A stretch of 64,000 nucleotides of DNA from an uncultured Gemmatimonadota bacterium (GTDB taxonomy: Bacteria > Gemmatimonadota > Gemmatimonadetes > Gemmatimonadales > Gemmatimonadaceae), in NCBI GenBank assembly GCA_902825965.1, contig CADEDA010000002.1, forward strand, positions 248,001-312,000. The letters run 5' to 3'. The notes under the pieces were generated by a model that did not search any database, had not been told where the DNA came from, and saw only the letters and a list, made by a program, of their open reading frames with translations. A program made the position numbers and the translations under genes. Positions 50,946 through 60,025 of the stretch are shown in pieces. Numbering within the stretch: the first letter of the stretch is position 1; each line of letters starts with the position of its first letter.

Positions 50946-52100
50946 ATGAGCCAGCCGTTCGACCGTCGTTCGTTCCTGCGCACCGTGGGACTGGGCAGTG
51001 CCGGGGCGCTGTCGCTGCCGGCGTGGATCAACGCCCGTGGCCTCGAGGGCGGCACCGCCGCCGAGGTGACGGCGATCGCCGCGGCGGCCCGTCGGAACGG
51101 CCCCATCAAGCTCGACTCCAACGAGAACCCCAACGGTCCCGTGCCGGCGGTGATCCGCGAGGTGCAGCGGCAGTTCGGCGTCGCGTCCCTCTACCCGGCG
51201 CGCAGCGAACAGCCGGTGCGCGACGCGATCGCCAAGGCCAACGGCGTCTCGGGTGCACAGGTGATGCTGGGCTGCGGCTCGGGTGAGGTGCTGCGGCTCG
51301 CGGTGCAGGCGTTCTGCTCGCCCTCCCGGCACTTGGTGACGGCGCTGCCGAGCTTCGAGTCGCCGGCGCAGTACGCACGGGTCCTCGGGCTGCCGGTCAA
51401 GGAGATCCCGCTCGACGCGCAGCTGCGGATCGACCTCGAGGCGATGGCCCGGGAGGCACGCGGCGCCGGGCTGGTGTTCCTCTGCAATCCGAACAACCCC
51501 ACGGGCCACGTGTACGGCGAGCGCGAGGTGCGGGGGTTCATCGACACCGTGCTGCGGGCGGACCCCGAGGTGGTCATCCTCGTGGACGAGGCCTACCACG
51601 AGTTCGTCGACGATCGCGCGTACGCGTCGGCCGTGCCGCTGATCGCCACGCAGCCGCGCGTGTTCGTCTCGCGCACCTTCTCCAAGATCTACGGCATCGC
51701 CGGCATGCGGCTGGGGTATGCGCTCGGCGCCCCGGCGACCCTCACGCGCATGGAGCGCCTGCGCCTGCCCAACGGCATCAGCGGGCACGCGCAGGTGGCG
51801 GGCATCGCCGCCCTCTCCGAGCCGGCGCAGTTGGCCAAGGAGCAGCGCGCCAACCGCGAGGCGCGGGCGTTCACCACCAAGTGGTTCACCGACGCCGGCT
51901 ACGCGGTCGTGCCCTCGCAGGCGAACTTCGTCCTCGTGCATCTCAAGCGTGATTCGGCGGCCTTCCGCGACGCCTGCGCGAGCAAGGGGGTGCTGGTGGG
52001 ACGCGTGTTCCCGCCGCTCACGCAGCACACGCGCGTCTCCATCGGGACGATGGCCGAGATGCAGCAGGCCGTGCAGGTGTTCAAGCAAGTCCTCGGCTGA
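50946..52100 (+). CDS. Tat-exported class I/II aminotransferase (HisC-like)
   Basis: The 384-aa protein starts with a twin-arginine signal (FDRRSFLRTVGLGSAG, then a hydrophobic stretch to about residue 30). It is followed by a full fold-type I PLP enzyme: LDSNENPNGP, GCGSGEVLRLAVQAF, FLCNPNNPTGHVYG, ILVDEAYHEFVDD and the PLP Lys in SRTFSKIYGIAGMRLGY. Its sequence pattern is that of histidinol-phosphate aminotransferases, which are normally cytoplasmic, so export after folding with cofactor is unusual. It lies 2 nt upstream of an FAD oxidoreductase gene and 63 nt after the NRAMP-like gene; together they may handle an amino compound in the periplasm. The substrate is unknown. Confidence 0.85.
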   Translation: MSQPFDRRSFLRTVGLGSAGALSLPAWINARGLEGGTAAEVTAIAAAARRNGPIKLDSNENPNGPVPAVIREVQRQFGVASLYPARSEQPVRDAIAKANGVSGAQVMLGCGSGEVLRLAVQAFCSPSRHLVTALPSFESPAQYARVLGLPVKEIPLDAQLRIDLEAMAREARGAGLVFLCNPNNPTGHVYGEREVRGFIDTVLRADPEVVILVDEAYHEFVDDRAYASAVPLIATQPRVFVSRTFSKIYGIAGMRLGYALGAPATLTRMERLRLPNGISGHAQVAGIAALSEPAQLAKEQRANREARAFTTKWFTDAGYAVVPSQANFVLVHLKRDSAAFRDACASKGVLVGRVFPPLTQHTRVSIGTMAEMQQAVQVFKQVLG

Positions 52101-52102
52101 GC

Positions 52103-53242
52103 GTGCGGGCGAGCGACCGACCGCGCTGGGACGACCACCCGGACCTCGACCTCCCCACCCTCACGGGTGATGCGGAGGCCGAGGTCTGTGTCGTCGGGCT
52201 GGGCGGGACCGGTCTCTCGTGCATCTCCGAGGCGCTGGCGCTCGGCGCGCGCTCGGTGATCGGCATCGACGCCGTGGGGGTCGCGGCCGGCGCTGCGGGC
52301 CGGAACGGTGGCCTGCTGCTGTCCGGCACCGCCGACTTCCACCACGAGGCGGTCCGACGGCTCGGCCGCGATCGCGCCGTGGCGATCACGCGACTCACGC
52401 TCCAGGAGATCACGCGCATCCGAGACGAGGTCCCGGACGCGGTACGCGTCACCGGCTCGCTCCGCATCGCCTGGGACGCCGCCGAGCTCGACGACTGCGA
52501 GCGGCAGCTCGCGCAGATGACAGCGGACGGCTTCGCGGCCGAGCGCTACATCGGCCCCGAGGGGCACGGGCTGCTGATCCCCTCCGACGCGGTGTTCCAT
52601 CCGCTCCGGCGCGCCCGCACGATCGCCGCGCAGGCCCGCGCGCGCGGCGCACAGCTGTTCGGCGGCTCGCCGGTCGAGCGCGTCGAGTCGGGGGATGGTG
52701 CGCAGGTGGTCACCGCGACCGGCCGCGTCCGCGCGCGGCATGTGATCGTCTGCGTGGATGGCCGGCTGGAGCAGCTGGTGCCCTCGCTGCGCGGCAGCGT
52801 TCGCACGGCGCGCCTGCAGATGCTCGCCACCGCGCCGGACACACCGCGCCGCTTCACGCGCCCGGTCTCCACACGCGACGGATACGACTATTGGCAGCAA
52901 CTGCCCGACGGGTGCATCACGCTCGGCGGAGGGCGCGATCAGACGCCCGACACCGAGTGGACGCTCGACGCGACGCCGACGCCCTTCGTGCAGGGCTACC
53001 TCGAGCGCACGTTGCGCGAGCGGCTCGGGGTGCACGCACCCATCACCCATCGCTGGGCGGCCTCGGTGGCGTACACCGAGACGGGGCTTCCGGTGTTCAC
53101 GTCGCTCGGCGACGGGATCCAGGTGCTCGGCGGCTACAGTGGCACCGGCAACGTCGTCGGTGCGCTGCTCGGCCGCGCGGCCGCGCAGCGCGCCCTCACC
53201 GGTCGTTCCGCGATCGCCGGGACCTTCTTCCCCGGCGACTGA
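52103..53242 (+). CDS. FAD-dependent oxidoreductase (D-amino-acid oxidase / glycine oxidase superfamily)
   Basis: The 379-aa flavoprotein starts at GTG, 2 nt after the aminotransferase stop. The dinucleotide motif is VCVVGLGGTGLSCISEAL and the second FAD contact is GVAAGAAGRNGGLLLSG. The substrate-domain strands read YDYWQQLPDGCITLGGGRDQ, and the C-terminal FAD motif is IQVLGGYSGTGNVVGALLGR. It resembles the gamma-glutamylputrescine oxidase / DadA group that oxidises amines or amino acids to imines. Coupling to the aminotransferase gene suggests a shared amine-metabolism role. No signal peptide is visible. It is convergent with the mscS gene with no gap. Confidence 0.83.
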   Translation: MRASDRPRWDDHPDLDLPTLTGDAEAEVCVVGLGGTGLSCISEALALGARSVIGIDAVGVAAGAAGRNGGLLLSGTADFHHEAVRRLGRDRAVAITRLTLQEITRIRDEVPDAVRVTGSLRIAWDAAELDDCERQLAQMTADGFAAERYIGPEGHGLLIPSDAVFHPLRRARTIAAQARARGAQLFGGSPVERVESGDGAQVVTATGRVRARHVIVCVDGRLEQLVPSLRGSVRTARLQMLATAPDTPRRFTRPVSTRDGYDYWQQLPDGCITLGGGRDQTPDTEWTLDATPTPFVQGYLERTLRERLGVHAPITHRWAASVAYTETGLPVFTSLGDGIQVLGGYSGTGNVVGALLGRAAAQRALTGRSAIAGTFFPGD

Positions 53243-54868
53243 TCAGCGCGCGCCGTCCGGGCGCAGCAGCACCGTCTGCGTGGGGAACGCGAACTTCGCG
53301 CCGGCCCGCTCGACGATCCGCATGATCCCGAGCAGGTGTTCCTCACGGATGCGGCGGAACTGGTCGGGATCGATCTCCTGGATCCAACAGAAGGCCTCGA
53401 GGTCGAGCGTCGAGGCGCCGAACTGGAAGAAGCGCACCACCACGCGATTGGGCCACGTGGACGCGTGCGCCCGCAGCATGGCCTCGACCTCGTCGCGCAC
53501 CTGCGCGACCTGCGCCGCGGAGGTGCCGTACTCGAGCCCGAACACGCTGCGGAAGCGGATCCGGTCGCGCGGCCCGAAATTCTCGGCGCGGGTGTCGGCG
53601 AGCCGTCCGTTGGGGAAGCTCACGACCGTGCGTTCGAGCGTGCGCACGCGGGTCGACCGCAATCCGATCGCCTCCACCTCGCCTTCCACACCATCGATGA
53701 TCACCCAGTCGCCCACCCGGAACGGTTGGTCGATGCCGATGGAGACCGAGCCGAAGAAGTGCTCCAGCGACTTCTGCGCACCCAGTGCCACGGCGATGCC
53801 GCCGATGCCAAGGCCGGCGAGCAGCGTCGCGATGGGATAGCCGAAGCTCGCGACGACCGTCAGCGCCCCCAACAGCACCACGAGCAGCCGCGCGACCCGG
53901 GCGCCGAGCGGGATCAGCGAGCGGAGCGCCGGATGGGTCGCGCCCCAGGCGCTCACCGGCAGCGCACGCTGCAGCACGCTGATCACGCGCAGCAGGATCC
54001 AGAAGACGGCGATGACCGCGATCGCACGCTGCAGGTCGACGACGAACATCTCGGCCGGTCCCGGCAGCGCGATCCAGCGCAGCATGAGGCGCGAGGCGAG
54101 CACGCCGATGAGCAGCACGATCGGGCCCCGCACCGAGTCCACGAGGATGTCGTCGAGGTCCGTCTCGGTGCGACTCACCAGCCGCTTGAGCAGGGCCTGC
54201 GCCGGGCCGGCGAGCAGGAACCCGATCACCGCCGCGAGCGGGATGAGCGTCAGCAGCGCGATCCACTGCCACCATTGGACGTCGAACGGACCCGACTCCA
54301 GCAGGAACGGTGGCAGATGCTCGCGCACCCAGGCGTCCGGCAGCGCGGCGTACAGCGCGTCCACCTCCGCGACGGTCGCGGCGGAGAACACCCAGCGGGG
54401 CGCGCCATCGCGGAGCAGGCGGGCGAGGCGGATCGTGCGTTCGCGCCCGGCGACCGCGATGGTGCCGAGTTGTTCACGGTCGGGCGGCAGCCCGTCCGTC
54501 GCGTCCCCGGCAGCGAGCGGGCTGATCTGCTCGAGGTCCATCCACAAGCGAGCATCGAGCACGGCGGCCAGTCGGCGCGCGAGTTCGGCGGCGCGCGCGG
54601 GGTCGGCGGCGCCCACGTCCATCGCGGCGGCGGCGCGCGGCAGGTCGTTCGCGCGGATCGCGGCGAAGAACCCCTCCACCGCCGCGCGCGGCGACCCGGC
54701 CTCGACGACGGTGGCGGCCACCGGCGCGGTGTCGCTCGGCGCGGCGGGCCGCCCGAGCAGGCCCTGCGCGGCCGCGGCCGCGCTCACGGCCGGGGCGGAG
54801 AGGACGAGGGCGGCGAGGCCGAGCACGTGGCGCGCACGGCGCAGGCAGGAAGCGGAAGCCGAGGACAT
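53243..54868 (-). CDS. MscS-family mechanosensitive ion channel with large N-terminal extracytoplasmic region
   Basis: The 541-aa protein begins with a signal peptide (about 1-34), then a soluble Ala-rich domain (about 50-195). Several transmembrane segments follow (about 200-330), then the pore helix region SFGYPIATLLAGLGIGGIAV, ALGAQKSLEHFFGS and the beta domain FRVGDWVIIDGVEGEVEAIG with SFPNGRLADTRAENFG. This is a conserved MscS layout; the channel opens under membrane tension to release solutes in hypo-osmotic shock. The long N-terminal periplasmic domain resembles large MscK/YbiO-type members. It is divergent from the acyl-CoA dehydrogenase gene. Confidence 0.9.
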   Translation of the reverse strand: MSSASASCLRRARHVLGLAALVLSAPAVSAAAAAQGLLGRPAAPSDTAPVAATVVEAGSPRAAVEGFFAAIRANDLPRAAAAMDVGAADPARAAELARRLAAVLDARLWMDLEQISPLAAGDATDGLPPDREQLGTIAVAGRERTIRLARLLRDGAPRWVFSAATVAEVDALYAALPDAWVREHLPPFLLESGPFDVQWWQWIALLTLIPLAAVIGFLLAGPAQALLKRLVSRTETDLDDILVDSVRGPIVLLIGVLASRLMLRWIALPGPAEMFVVDLQRAIAVIAVFWILLRVISVLQRALPVSAWGATHPALRSLIPLGARVARLLVVLLGALTVVASFGYPIATLLAGLGIGGIAVALGAQKSLEHFFGSVSIGIDQPFRVGDWVIIDGVEGEVEAIGLRSTRVRTLERTVVSFPNGRLADTRAENFGPRDRIRFRSVFGLEYGTSAAQVAQVRDEVEAMLRAHASTWPNRVVVRFFQFGASTLDLEAFCWIQEIDPDQFRRIREEHLLGIMRIVERAGAKFAFPTQTVLLRPDGAR

Positions 54869-54950
54869 GACGCAACCTCAGCAGCCCACGGTCCCGCCGC
54901 AACCCTCGCACGACGCGCTAGTTTTCAGCGCAGACCCCGACCCCCGACCG

Positions 54951-56717
54951 ATGGCCACCTCGCCGAACACGCCGCATCTCGCCGACCCGGACAAGAACCC
55001 CTCGTTCACGCGCGGCGTGTTCCAAGGGGACATCCTCGAGGATCTCGTGTTCCCCTTCCCGGAACCGAGCACCGAGGAGCGGGAGTCGCTCGCGCAGATC
55101 CTCGACGCCTTCCGGAGCTGGGCCCAGGATACACTCGACCCGGCGCAGCTCGACCACGACGGCCGCTTCCCTGACGCCGTGCGGCACGGCATGGCGGAAC
55201 TCGGCCTCATGGGACTCAACATCCCCGAGGCCTATGGCGGATTCGGTGCCTCGGCGATGGTGTTCAACCGCGTGTTCGGCGAGATCGGCGCGCACGACGC
55301 GGCGCTCGCGGTGTACTTCGGCGCGCACCAGAGCATCGGCATCAAGGGCATCATCCTGTTCGGGACCGAGGCCCAGAAGCAGGAGTGGCTGCCGCGCTGC
55401 GCGAGCGGGGAGCTGATCGGCGCCTTCTGCCTCACGGAGCCGGGCTCCGGGTCCGACGCACAGGCCATGCGCACCACCGCCGTCCCCGACGGTGACGACT
55501 ACATCCTGAACGGCACCAAGATCTGGATCTCCAACGCCGGCTACGCGGGGGTGCTCACGGTCTTCGCCAAGGTCCCGGTCACCATCGACGGCAAGGAGAA
55601 GCAGCGCGTCACCGCCTTCATCGTGGACGCACATGCCCCCGGCATCTCGCTCGGCAAGATCGAGGAGAAGATGGGCATCAAGGCGAGCGACACGCGCAGC
55701 ATCTCGTTCGAGAACGTACGCGTGCCGCGGAAGAACCTGCTGGGCGAGGTGGGCGGCGGGTTCAAGATCGCCCTCGAGATCCTCAACTCGGGTCGGCTCG
55801 GGCTCTCGGCCGGCTCGTCCCGCGGCACCCGCGCGATGATGAAGCTCGCGATCGAGTACGCCAAGCAGCGCGAGCAGTTCGGGCGCTCCATCGGCTCGTT
55901 CGAGATGATCCAGCGCAAGATCGCCATGGCGGCCGCCGACTGCTACGCCGCCGATGCCGGCTGGATGCTCTGCGCCGGCATGGTCGACCGTGGCGGCGTG
56001 GATTTCTCGCTCGAGACGGCGGCCTGCAAGGTCTACGCGTCCGAACTCGCGTTCCGCACCGCCAACGAGGCGCTGCAGATCGCCGGCGGCATCGGGTACT
56101 CCAAGGAGTACCCGTACGAGCGGGCGGTCCGCGACTCGCGCATCAATCTCATCTTCGAAGGCACCAACGAGATCCTGCGCGCGCTCATCGCACTCATGGG
56201 CCTGCAGCAGCCGGGCGAGGAGCTCAAGGCCGTCGGCAAGGCGTTCAAGGACCCCCTGCACTCCCTCGGGGCGATCTCGAGCTATCTCACGGGCCGCGTG
56301 AAGCGCACGCTGGTGAAGCCGGAGTTCACCAAGGTGCACGAGTTGCTCGCCGACGAGGCCGACCTGGTGGCCGACAACATCCACGGGCTGGCGCTCGCGG
56401 TGGAGAAGGCCCTGATCGAGCACGGGAAGGCGATCATCGACCGCCAGATGCTGCAGGAGCGCATGGCCAACGCGGCGATCGACATCTACCTGTCCACCGC
56501 GGTGCTCTCGCGGGTCACCACCGCACTCAAGCGGCACGGCGAGACCGGTGCCGCCGCGGACCTCGAGGCGGCCCGGCTCTTCATCCCGACCTCGATGCGG
56601 CGCACCCGCCGTGCGATCCGGGCCCTGGAGCGCAATGCGGACGACACCGTGCGGGCCATCGCCCAGCGCGCGCTCGACACCGGGGACCTCACGGTGCCGA
56701 CCCCGACGGATCAGTAG
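54951..56717 (+). CDS. Long-form acyl-CoA dehydrogenase
   Basis: The 588-aa protein from the ATG at 54951 (an ATG at 54867 would overlap the divergent mscS start) has an ACAD core with LGLMGLNIPEAYGGFG, GAFCLTEPGSGSDAQAMRT, YILNGTKIWISNAG, REQFGRSIGSFEMIQ and the base Glu in INLIFEGTNEILRALI. A C-terminal helical domain of about 170 residues follows, as in VLCAD/ACAD9-type enzymes, for binding long acyl chains or membranes. It introduces the alpha-beta double bond in fatty acid beta-oxidation. Unlike the operon-encoded dehydrogenase at 25413, its catalytic Glu is intact. The gap to the next gene is 48 nt. Confidence 0.9.
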   Translation: MATSPNTPHLADPDKNPSFTRGVFQGDILEDLVFPFPEPSTEERESLAQILDAFRSWAQDTLDPAQLDHDGRFPDAVRHGMAELGLMGLNIPEAYGGFGASAMVFNRVFGEIGAHDAALAVYFGAHQSIGIKGIILFGTEAQKQEWLPRCASGELIGAFCLTEPGSGSDAQAMRTTAVPDGDDYILNGTKIWISNAGYAGVLTVFAKVPVTIDGKEKQRVTAFIVDAHAPGISLGKIEEKMGIKASDTRSISFENVRVPRKNLLGEVGGGFKIALEILNSGRLGLSAGSSRGTRAMMKLAIEYAKQREQFGRSIGSFEMIQRKIAMAAADCYAADAGWMLCAGMVDRGGVDFSLETAACKVYASELAFRTANEALQIAGGIGYSKEYPYERAVRDSRINLIFEGTNEILRALIALMGLQQPGEELKAVGKAFKDPLHSLGAISSYLTGRVKRTLVKPEFTKVHELLADEADLVADNIHGLALAVEKALIEHGKAIIDRQMLQERMANAAIDIYLSTAVLSRVTTALKRHGETGAAADLEAARLFIPTSMRRTRRAIRALERNADDTVRAIAQRALDTGDLTVPTPTDQ

Positions 56718-56765
56718 CCGCCGCGGCCCGCGGGGCGGGCGGTCGCCCCGTTAGCTTTCCTCCGC

Positions 56766-58703
56766 ATGTCCATCGTCTCGCTCTCCGGCGTCGGGATCTC
56801 GTTCGGCGCCACGGAACTCCTCAAGAACGTCACCTTCACCGTCGGCGAACGCGACCGGTGGGGGATCATCGGACGGAACGGCGCCGGCAAGTCGTCGCTC
56901 TTCAAGGTGATCACCGGTGACCTCAAGCCCACCGCCGGCAACGTCGCGCGGAAGCCGGGCCTGCGCCACGCGCTGCTCGACCAGCATCGCGCCTTCGAGG
57001 GCGTGACGACGGTCTGGGAGGCGGCCGCCACCGCCTGGCGCGAGGTCATCGCGCTCGAGCACAGCATCGCGGAGCAGGCGATGCAGCTCGGGGAGCTCGG
57101 CGAGAGGGTCACCGAGGAGTTCCTCGAACGCTTCGGACGCGACCAGGAGCGGTTCGCGGACCTCGGCGGCTACATCTACCACGCACGCGTGGATGCGGTG
57201 CTCCAGGGCCTCGGCTTCGACGCCGAGGAATCCAAGACGCGCGCCGTCGCGTCGCTGTCGGGCGGCGAACGCGGCCGCGTGGGCCTCGCGGCACAGCTCA
57301 TCGCGCCCGCGGACCTGCTGCTGCTCGACGAACCCACCAACCACCTCGACCTCGACACCACCACCTGGCTGCAGGACTGGCTGCGCGACGCCGACGAGAC
57401 GGTCATCGTCGTCTCGCACGACCGCGCCTTCCTCGACGCGATCTGCACGCACATCCTGCACATCGAGGGACGCTCGGGCGAGTGGTACCGCGGCAACTAC
57501 AGCCAGTTCGTGCCGCAGCGCGCCGAGCGTCGGCTCACGCGCGAACGCGAGCTGCAGAAGCAGATCGCGTTCGTGAAGAAGGAGGAGGAGTACATCCGCC
57601 GGAACCTCGCCGGCGTGAACTCCTTCCAGGCGAAGGGCAAGCGCAAGCGGCTCGAACGGCTGCCGCGCCTCGCGCCGCCCCCGGGCGATCCGGCCGCGAT
57701 GAGCCTCCGCTTCGAGCCGGCCGAGCGCGGGGGGGACCAGGTCATCGCCATCAAGGCCCTGCGGGTCGAGGTGCCGGAGCGCGTGCTGGTGGACGACTTC
57801 ACGGCGGTGCTGCGCCGCAACGACTTCGTCGCACTCGTCGGCCCCAACGGCGCCGGCAAGACCTCGTTCATCTCGACCATCCTCGGCGACCGCCGCGCCG
57901 CCGCGGGGGAATCCCGCATCGGCGGCTCGATCACGCCCGCGTGGTTCCGCCAGGACCTCGCGGACCTCCCGCTGCGCAAGTCGCTGATGGACGCCATCCT
58001 CGACCAGCGCCCGCTGTGGAGCCGCGGTGCGGTGCAGAACCACCTCGGCGCCTTCGGCTTCAGTGGGGACGAGGTCTTCCGCGAGATCGGCACGCTGTCG
58101 GGTGGCGAACGCGCGCGGATGGCGATGGCGCTCATCTGCCTCTCCCACGCCAACCTGCTGGTGCTCGACGAACCCACGAACCACCTCGACGTCGAGAACA
58201 TCGAGGCGCTCGAGGACGCGCTCGACGAGTTCGACGGCACGGTGCTGCTCGTCAGCCACGACCGCGCGTTCCTCCGCGAGGTGGCCACACGCGTCTGGGC
58301 CTTCGACGGCGCGCGCCTCGTCGACTTCGATGGGCCCTTCGTCGACTGGGAAGCGGACCGTGCCGCCAAGGCGCACCAGGCCTCACGCGCGGACGTGGAG
58401 GCCGCGGACGCGCGCAAGAAGCTCGAGAAGGAGCGCGCGAAGCGGAATGCCGCCGCGCAGGAGGACGATCACGCGGCCCGGCGGATGCGGAAACGCGCCG
58501 CCGAGGAGGCGGAGCAGGCCGTCGCGCGCGGCGAGGCGAAGATCAAGGAGATCGAGACGCAGCTCGCGGACGCGGACCTCTACGACGGATCGGCCAGCAA
58601 CGCGAAGAAGGCGGCGCAACTCGACCAGGCTCTGGCGCGGGCCCGCAAGGAGCTCGACGCCGCCATGGCGGCGTGGGCCGAGGCGGTCGAGCAGGCCCGC
58701 TGA
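56766..58703 (+). CDS. ABC-F family ATPase (Uup/EttA type)
   Basis: The 645-aa soluble protein has two ABC domains and no membrane domain. Domain 1 has GRNGAGKSS, LSGGERGRVGLAAQL and LLLDEPTNHLDLD; domain 2 has GPNGAGKTS, LSGGERARMAMALI and LVLDEPTNHLDVE. The interdomain linker is basic and helical (KKEEEYIRRNLAGVNSFQAK), as in the P-site tRNA interaction motif of ABC-F proteins. A charged C-terminal coiled coil (about 540-645) resembles Uup. These ATPases act on the ribosome or on DNA-repair intermediates. It is convergent with a small unknown gene 3 nt away. Confidence 0.92.
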   Translation: MSIVSLSGVGISFGATELLKNVTFTVGERDRWGIIGRNGAGKSSLFKVITGDLKPTAGNVARKPGLRHALLDQHRAFEGVTTVWEAAATAWREVIALEHSIAEQAMQLGELGERVTEEFLERFGRDQERFADLGGYIYHARVDAVLQGLGFDAEESKTRAVASLSGGERGRVGLAAQLIAPADLLLLDEPTNHLDLDTTTWLQDWLRDADETVIVVSHDRAFLDAICTHILHIEGRSGEWYRGNYSQFVPQRAERRLTRERELQKQIAFVKKEEEYIRRNLAGVNSFQAKGKRKRLERLPRLAPPPGDPAAMSLRFEPAERGGDQVIAIKALRVEVPERVLVDDFTAVLRRNDFVALVGPNGAGKTSFISTILGDRRAAAGESRIGGSITPAWFRQDLADLPLRKSLMDAILDQRPLWSRGAVQNHLGAFGFSGDEVFREIGTLSGGERARMAMALICLSHANLLVLDEPTNHLDVENIEALEDALDEFDGTVLLVSHDRAFLREVATRVWAFDGARLVDFDGPFVDWEADRAAKAHQASRADVEAADARKKLEKERAKRNAAAQEDDHAARRMRKRAAEEAEQAVARGEAKIKEIETQLADADLYDGSASNAKKAAQLDQALARARKELDAAMAAWAEAVEQAR

Positions 58704-58706
58704 CGC

Positions 58707-59174
58707 CTACGCCGCCTCGGGGCGGAGCTTGTGGTACGCGGCGAGCGCCTGCTTCAACGCCATCCGCGCCGACATCTCCAGCTCGAACTCGACGTTGATC
58801 TCGTTGAGCTGTTCCGCGCCGTGCTTCTTGAGCCGCGTGGCGATCGCGTCGCTCTGCGCGTGCCGACGGCAGTACTCCCGGCTGGCCATCCAGAGCGCGT
58901 TCGCCGCGTGCCAGGTCTCCTCGTCCACCTTGCCGCGCCCGGCGGCCGCCACCGACTCGTACCGCGTCGTCGCGTCCGCGAGCAGTCGGTCGCAGAGGTC
59001 CACCACCTCGGCCACCCCACCCAGCTCCGTGTCGTCGAGTCCGTGACCCAACACCCGCTGCAGGCGCCCGTGCTGATGGCAACTCTCCTGCGCGGCGCGG
59101 TACAGGGCATCGGCGGCGTCACGCACCGGCGTGGCGGAGGGCTTGGAAGCGCGGGGAGCGGCCTTGGACGGCAT
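58707..59174 (-). CDS. Conserved hypothetical protein, helical, 155 aa
   Basis: From the ATG at 59174 the product is 155 aa, mostly charged helices, with a Lys/Pro/Ala-rich basic N-terminus (about 1-17). It has no signal peptide or membrane segment. Recognisable stretches are ADALYRAAQESCHQHGRLQ, LGHGLDDTELGGVAEVVDL and CRRHAQSDAIATRLKK; the paired Cys-His positions (ESCHQH, EYCRRH) could bind metal but this is speculative. I do not recognise a family. It lies at the end of the minus-strand run, 92 nt after the methyltransferase gene, and may be separate. Confidence 0.6.
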   Translation of the reverse strand: MPSKAAPRASKPSATPVRDAADALYRAAQESCHQHGRLQRVLGHGLDDTELGGVAEVVDLCDRLLADATTRYESVAAAGRGKVDEETWHAANALWMASREYCRRHAQSDAIATRLKKHGAEQLNEINVEFELEMSARMALKQALAAYHKLRPEAA

Positions 59175-59266
59175 GTGGCGGGGTTCGGAGTGGAGGACGC
59201 CTGAACTGTGGTCAGACGGCGCCGCGCCGCGCAAGGCAACACGCGACATCGCGCGTCCACCTCCCG

Positions 59267-60025
59267 CTACCGGATCTCCCCCGCGCGGACCACCAACGGC
59301 CAGCGCACCGAACGCCGCGGTGCCGCACCCCACGCGGCGGTGAGGTCGCGCTCGAACCGCAGGATCGCCTCGTCCCCGCGCTGCGCCAGGTAGCGCTGTG
59401 TCGCCGACCACGACCGCAGGTAGCCGAGGAACGACGCCAACGACCAGTCCTCGTGCATCTCGAACGGCGGGGCGACGAGCTCATCGATCGGAAGGGCGAG
59501 CGATCGGTACCCGTCCACCACGTGCTCGCGCTCGGGCGGCCAATACGGGCCGAGCGTGACGTCGTGATGGTGCCGGACCACCGCATCGATCTCCGCCGTG
59601 ATGGCGCTGTGCTGGTAGGCGAACGCCGCGAGCACGCCGCCCGGCTGCAACACCCGACGCGCCTCTCGGCAGAACGCCGTCAGGTCGAACCAATGCAGCG
59701 CCTGTCCCACGGTCACCAGCTGCACGCTGTGGTCCGCGAGTGCGGTCTCGTAGGTGGCCACGCGATACTCGATGCGCGCATGCCGGAGCGCCTCGGCGAT
59801 CTGCTGTGGGCTCGCGTCGGTGGCGTGCACCCGCGAGAATCGCGTCACCAACCCGGTGGCGACCTGCCCGTTCCCGGTGCCCGCGTCCCAGGCCAGCGCG
59901 GTTCCGGGTGCCACCACGGCGAGCCAGTGGAAGAGCGCCACGGGATACCGCGGTCGATGCTTCTGATACAACCCCGCGTGCGCCGAGAAGTGGTCGGCGA
60001 ACGCCGCGGTGGGTCGCGGCTTCAC
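59267..60025 (-). CDS. Class I SAM-dependent methyltransferase
   Basis: The 252-aa protein has the N-terminal pattern FADHFSAHAGLYQKHRPRYP and the SAM-binding motif I AWDAGTGNGQVATGL. VHATDASPQQIAEALRHA supplies motif II, followed by HSVQLVTVGQALHWFDLTAF. This pattern is typical of the UbiE/TMT-like subgroup of small-molecule methyltransferases, often annotated only as methyltransferase domain proteins. The substrate is unknown. The start overlaps the beta-propeller gene stop by 4 nt, so they are co-transcribed. Confidence 0.86.
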   Translation of the reverse strand: MKPRPTAAFADHFSAHAGLYQKHRPRYPVALFHWLAVVAPGTALAWDAGTGNGQVATGLVTRFSRVHATDASPQQIAEALRHARIEYRVATYETALADHSVQLVTVGQALHWFDLTAFCREARRVLQPGGVLAAFAYQHSAITAEIDAVVRHHHDVTLGPYWPPEREHVVDGYRSLALPIDELVAPPFEMHEDWSLASFLGYLRSWSATQRYLAQRGDEAILRFERDLTAAWGAAPRRSVRWPLVVRAGEIR

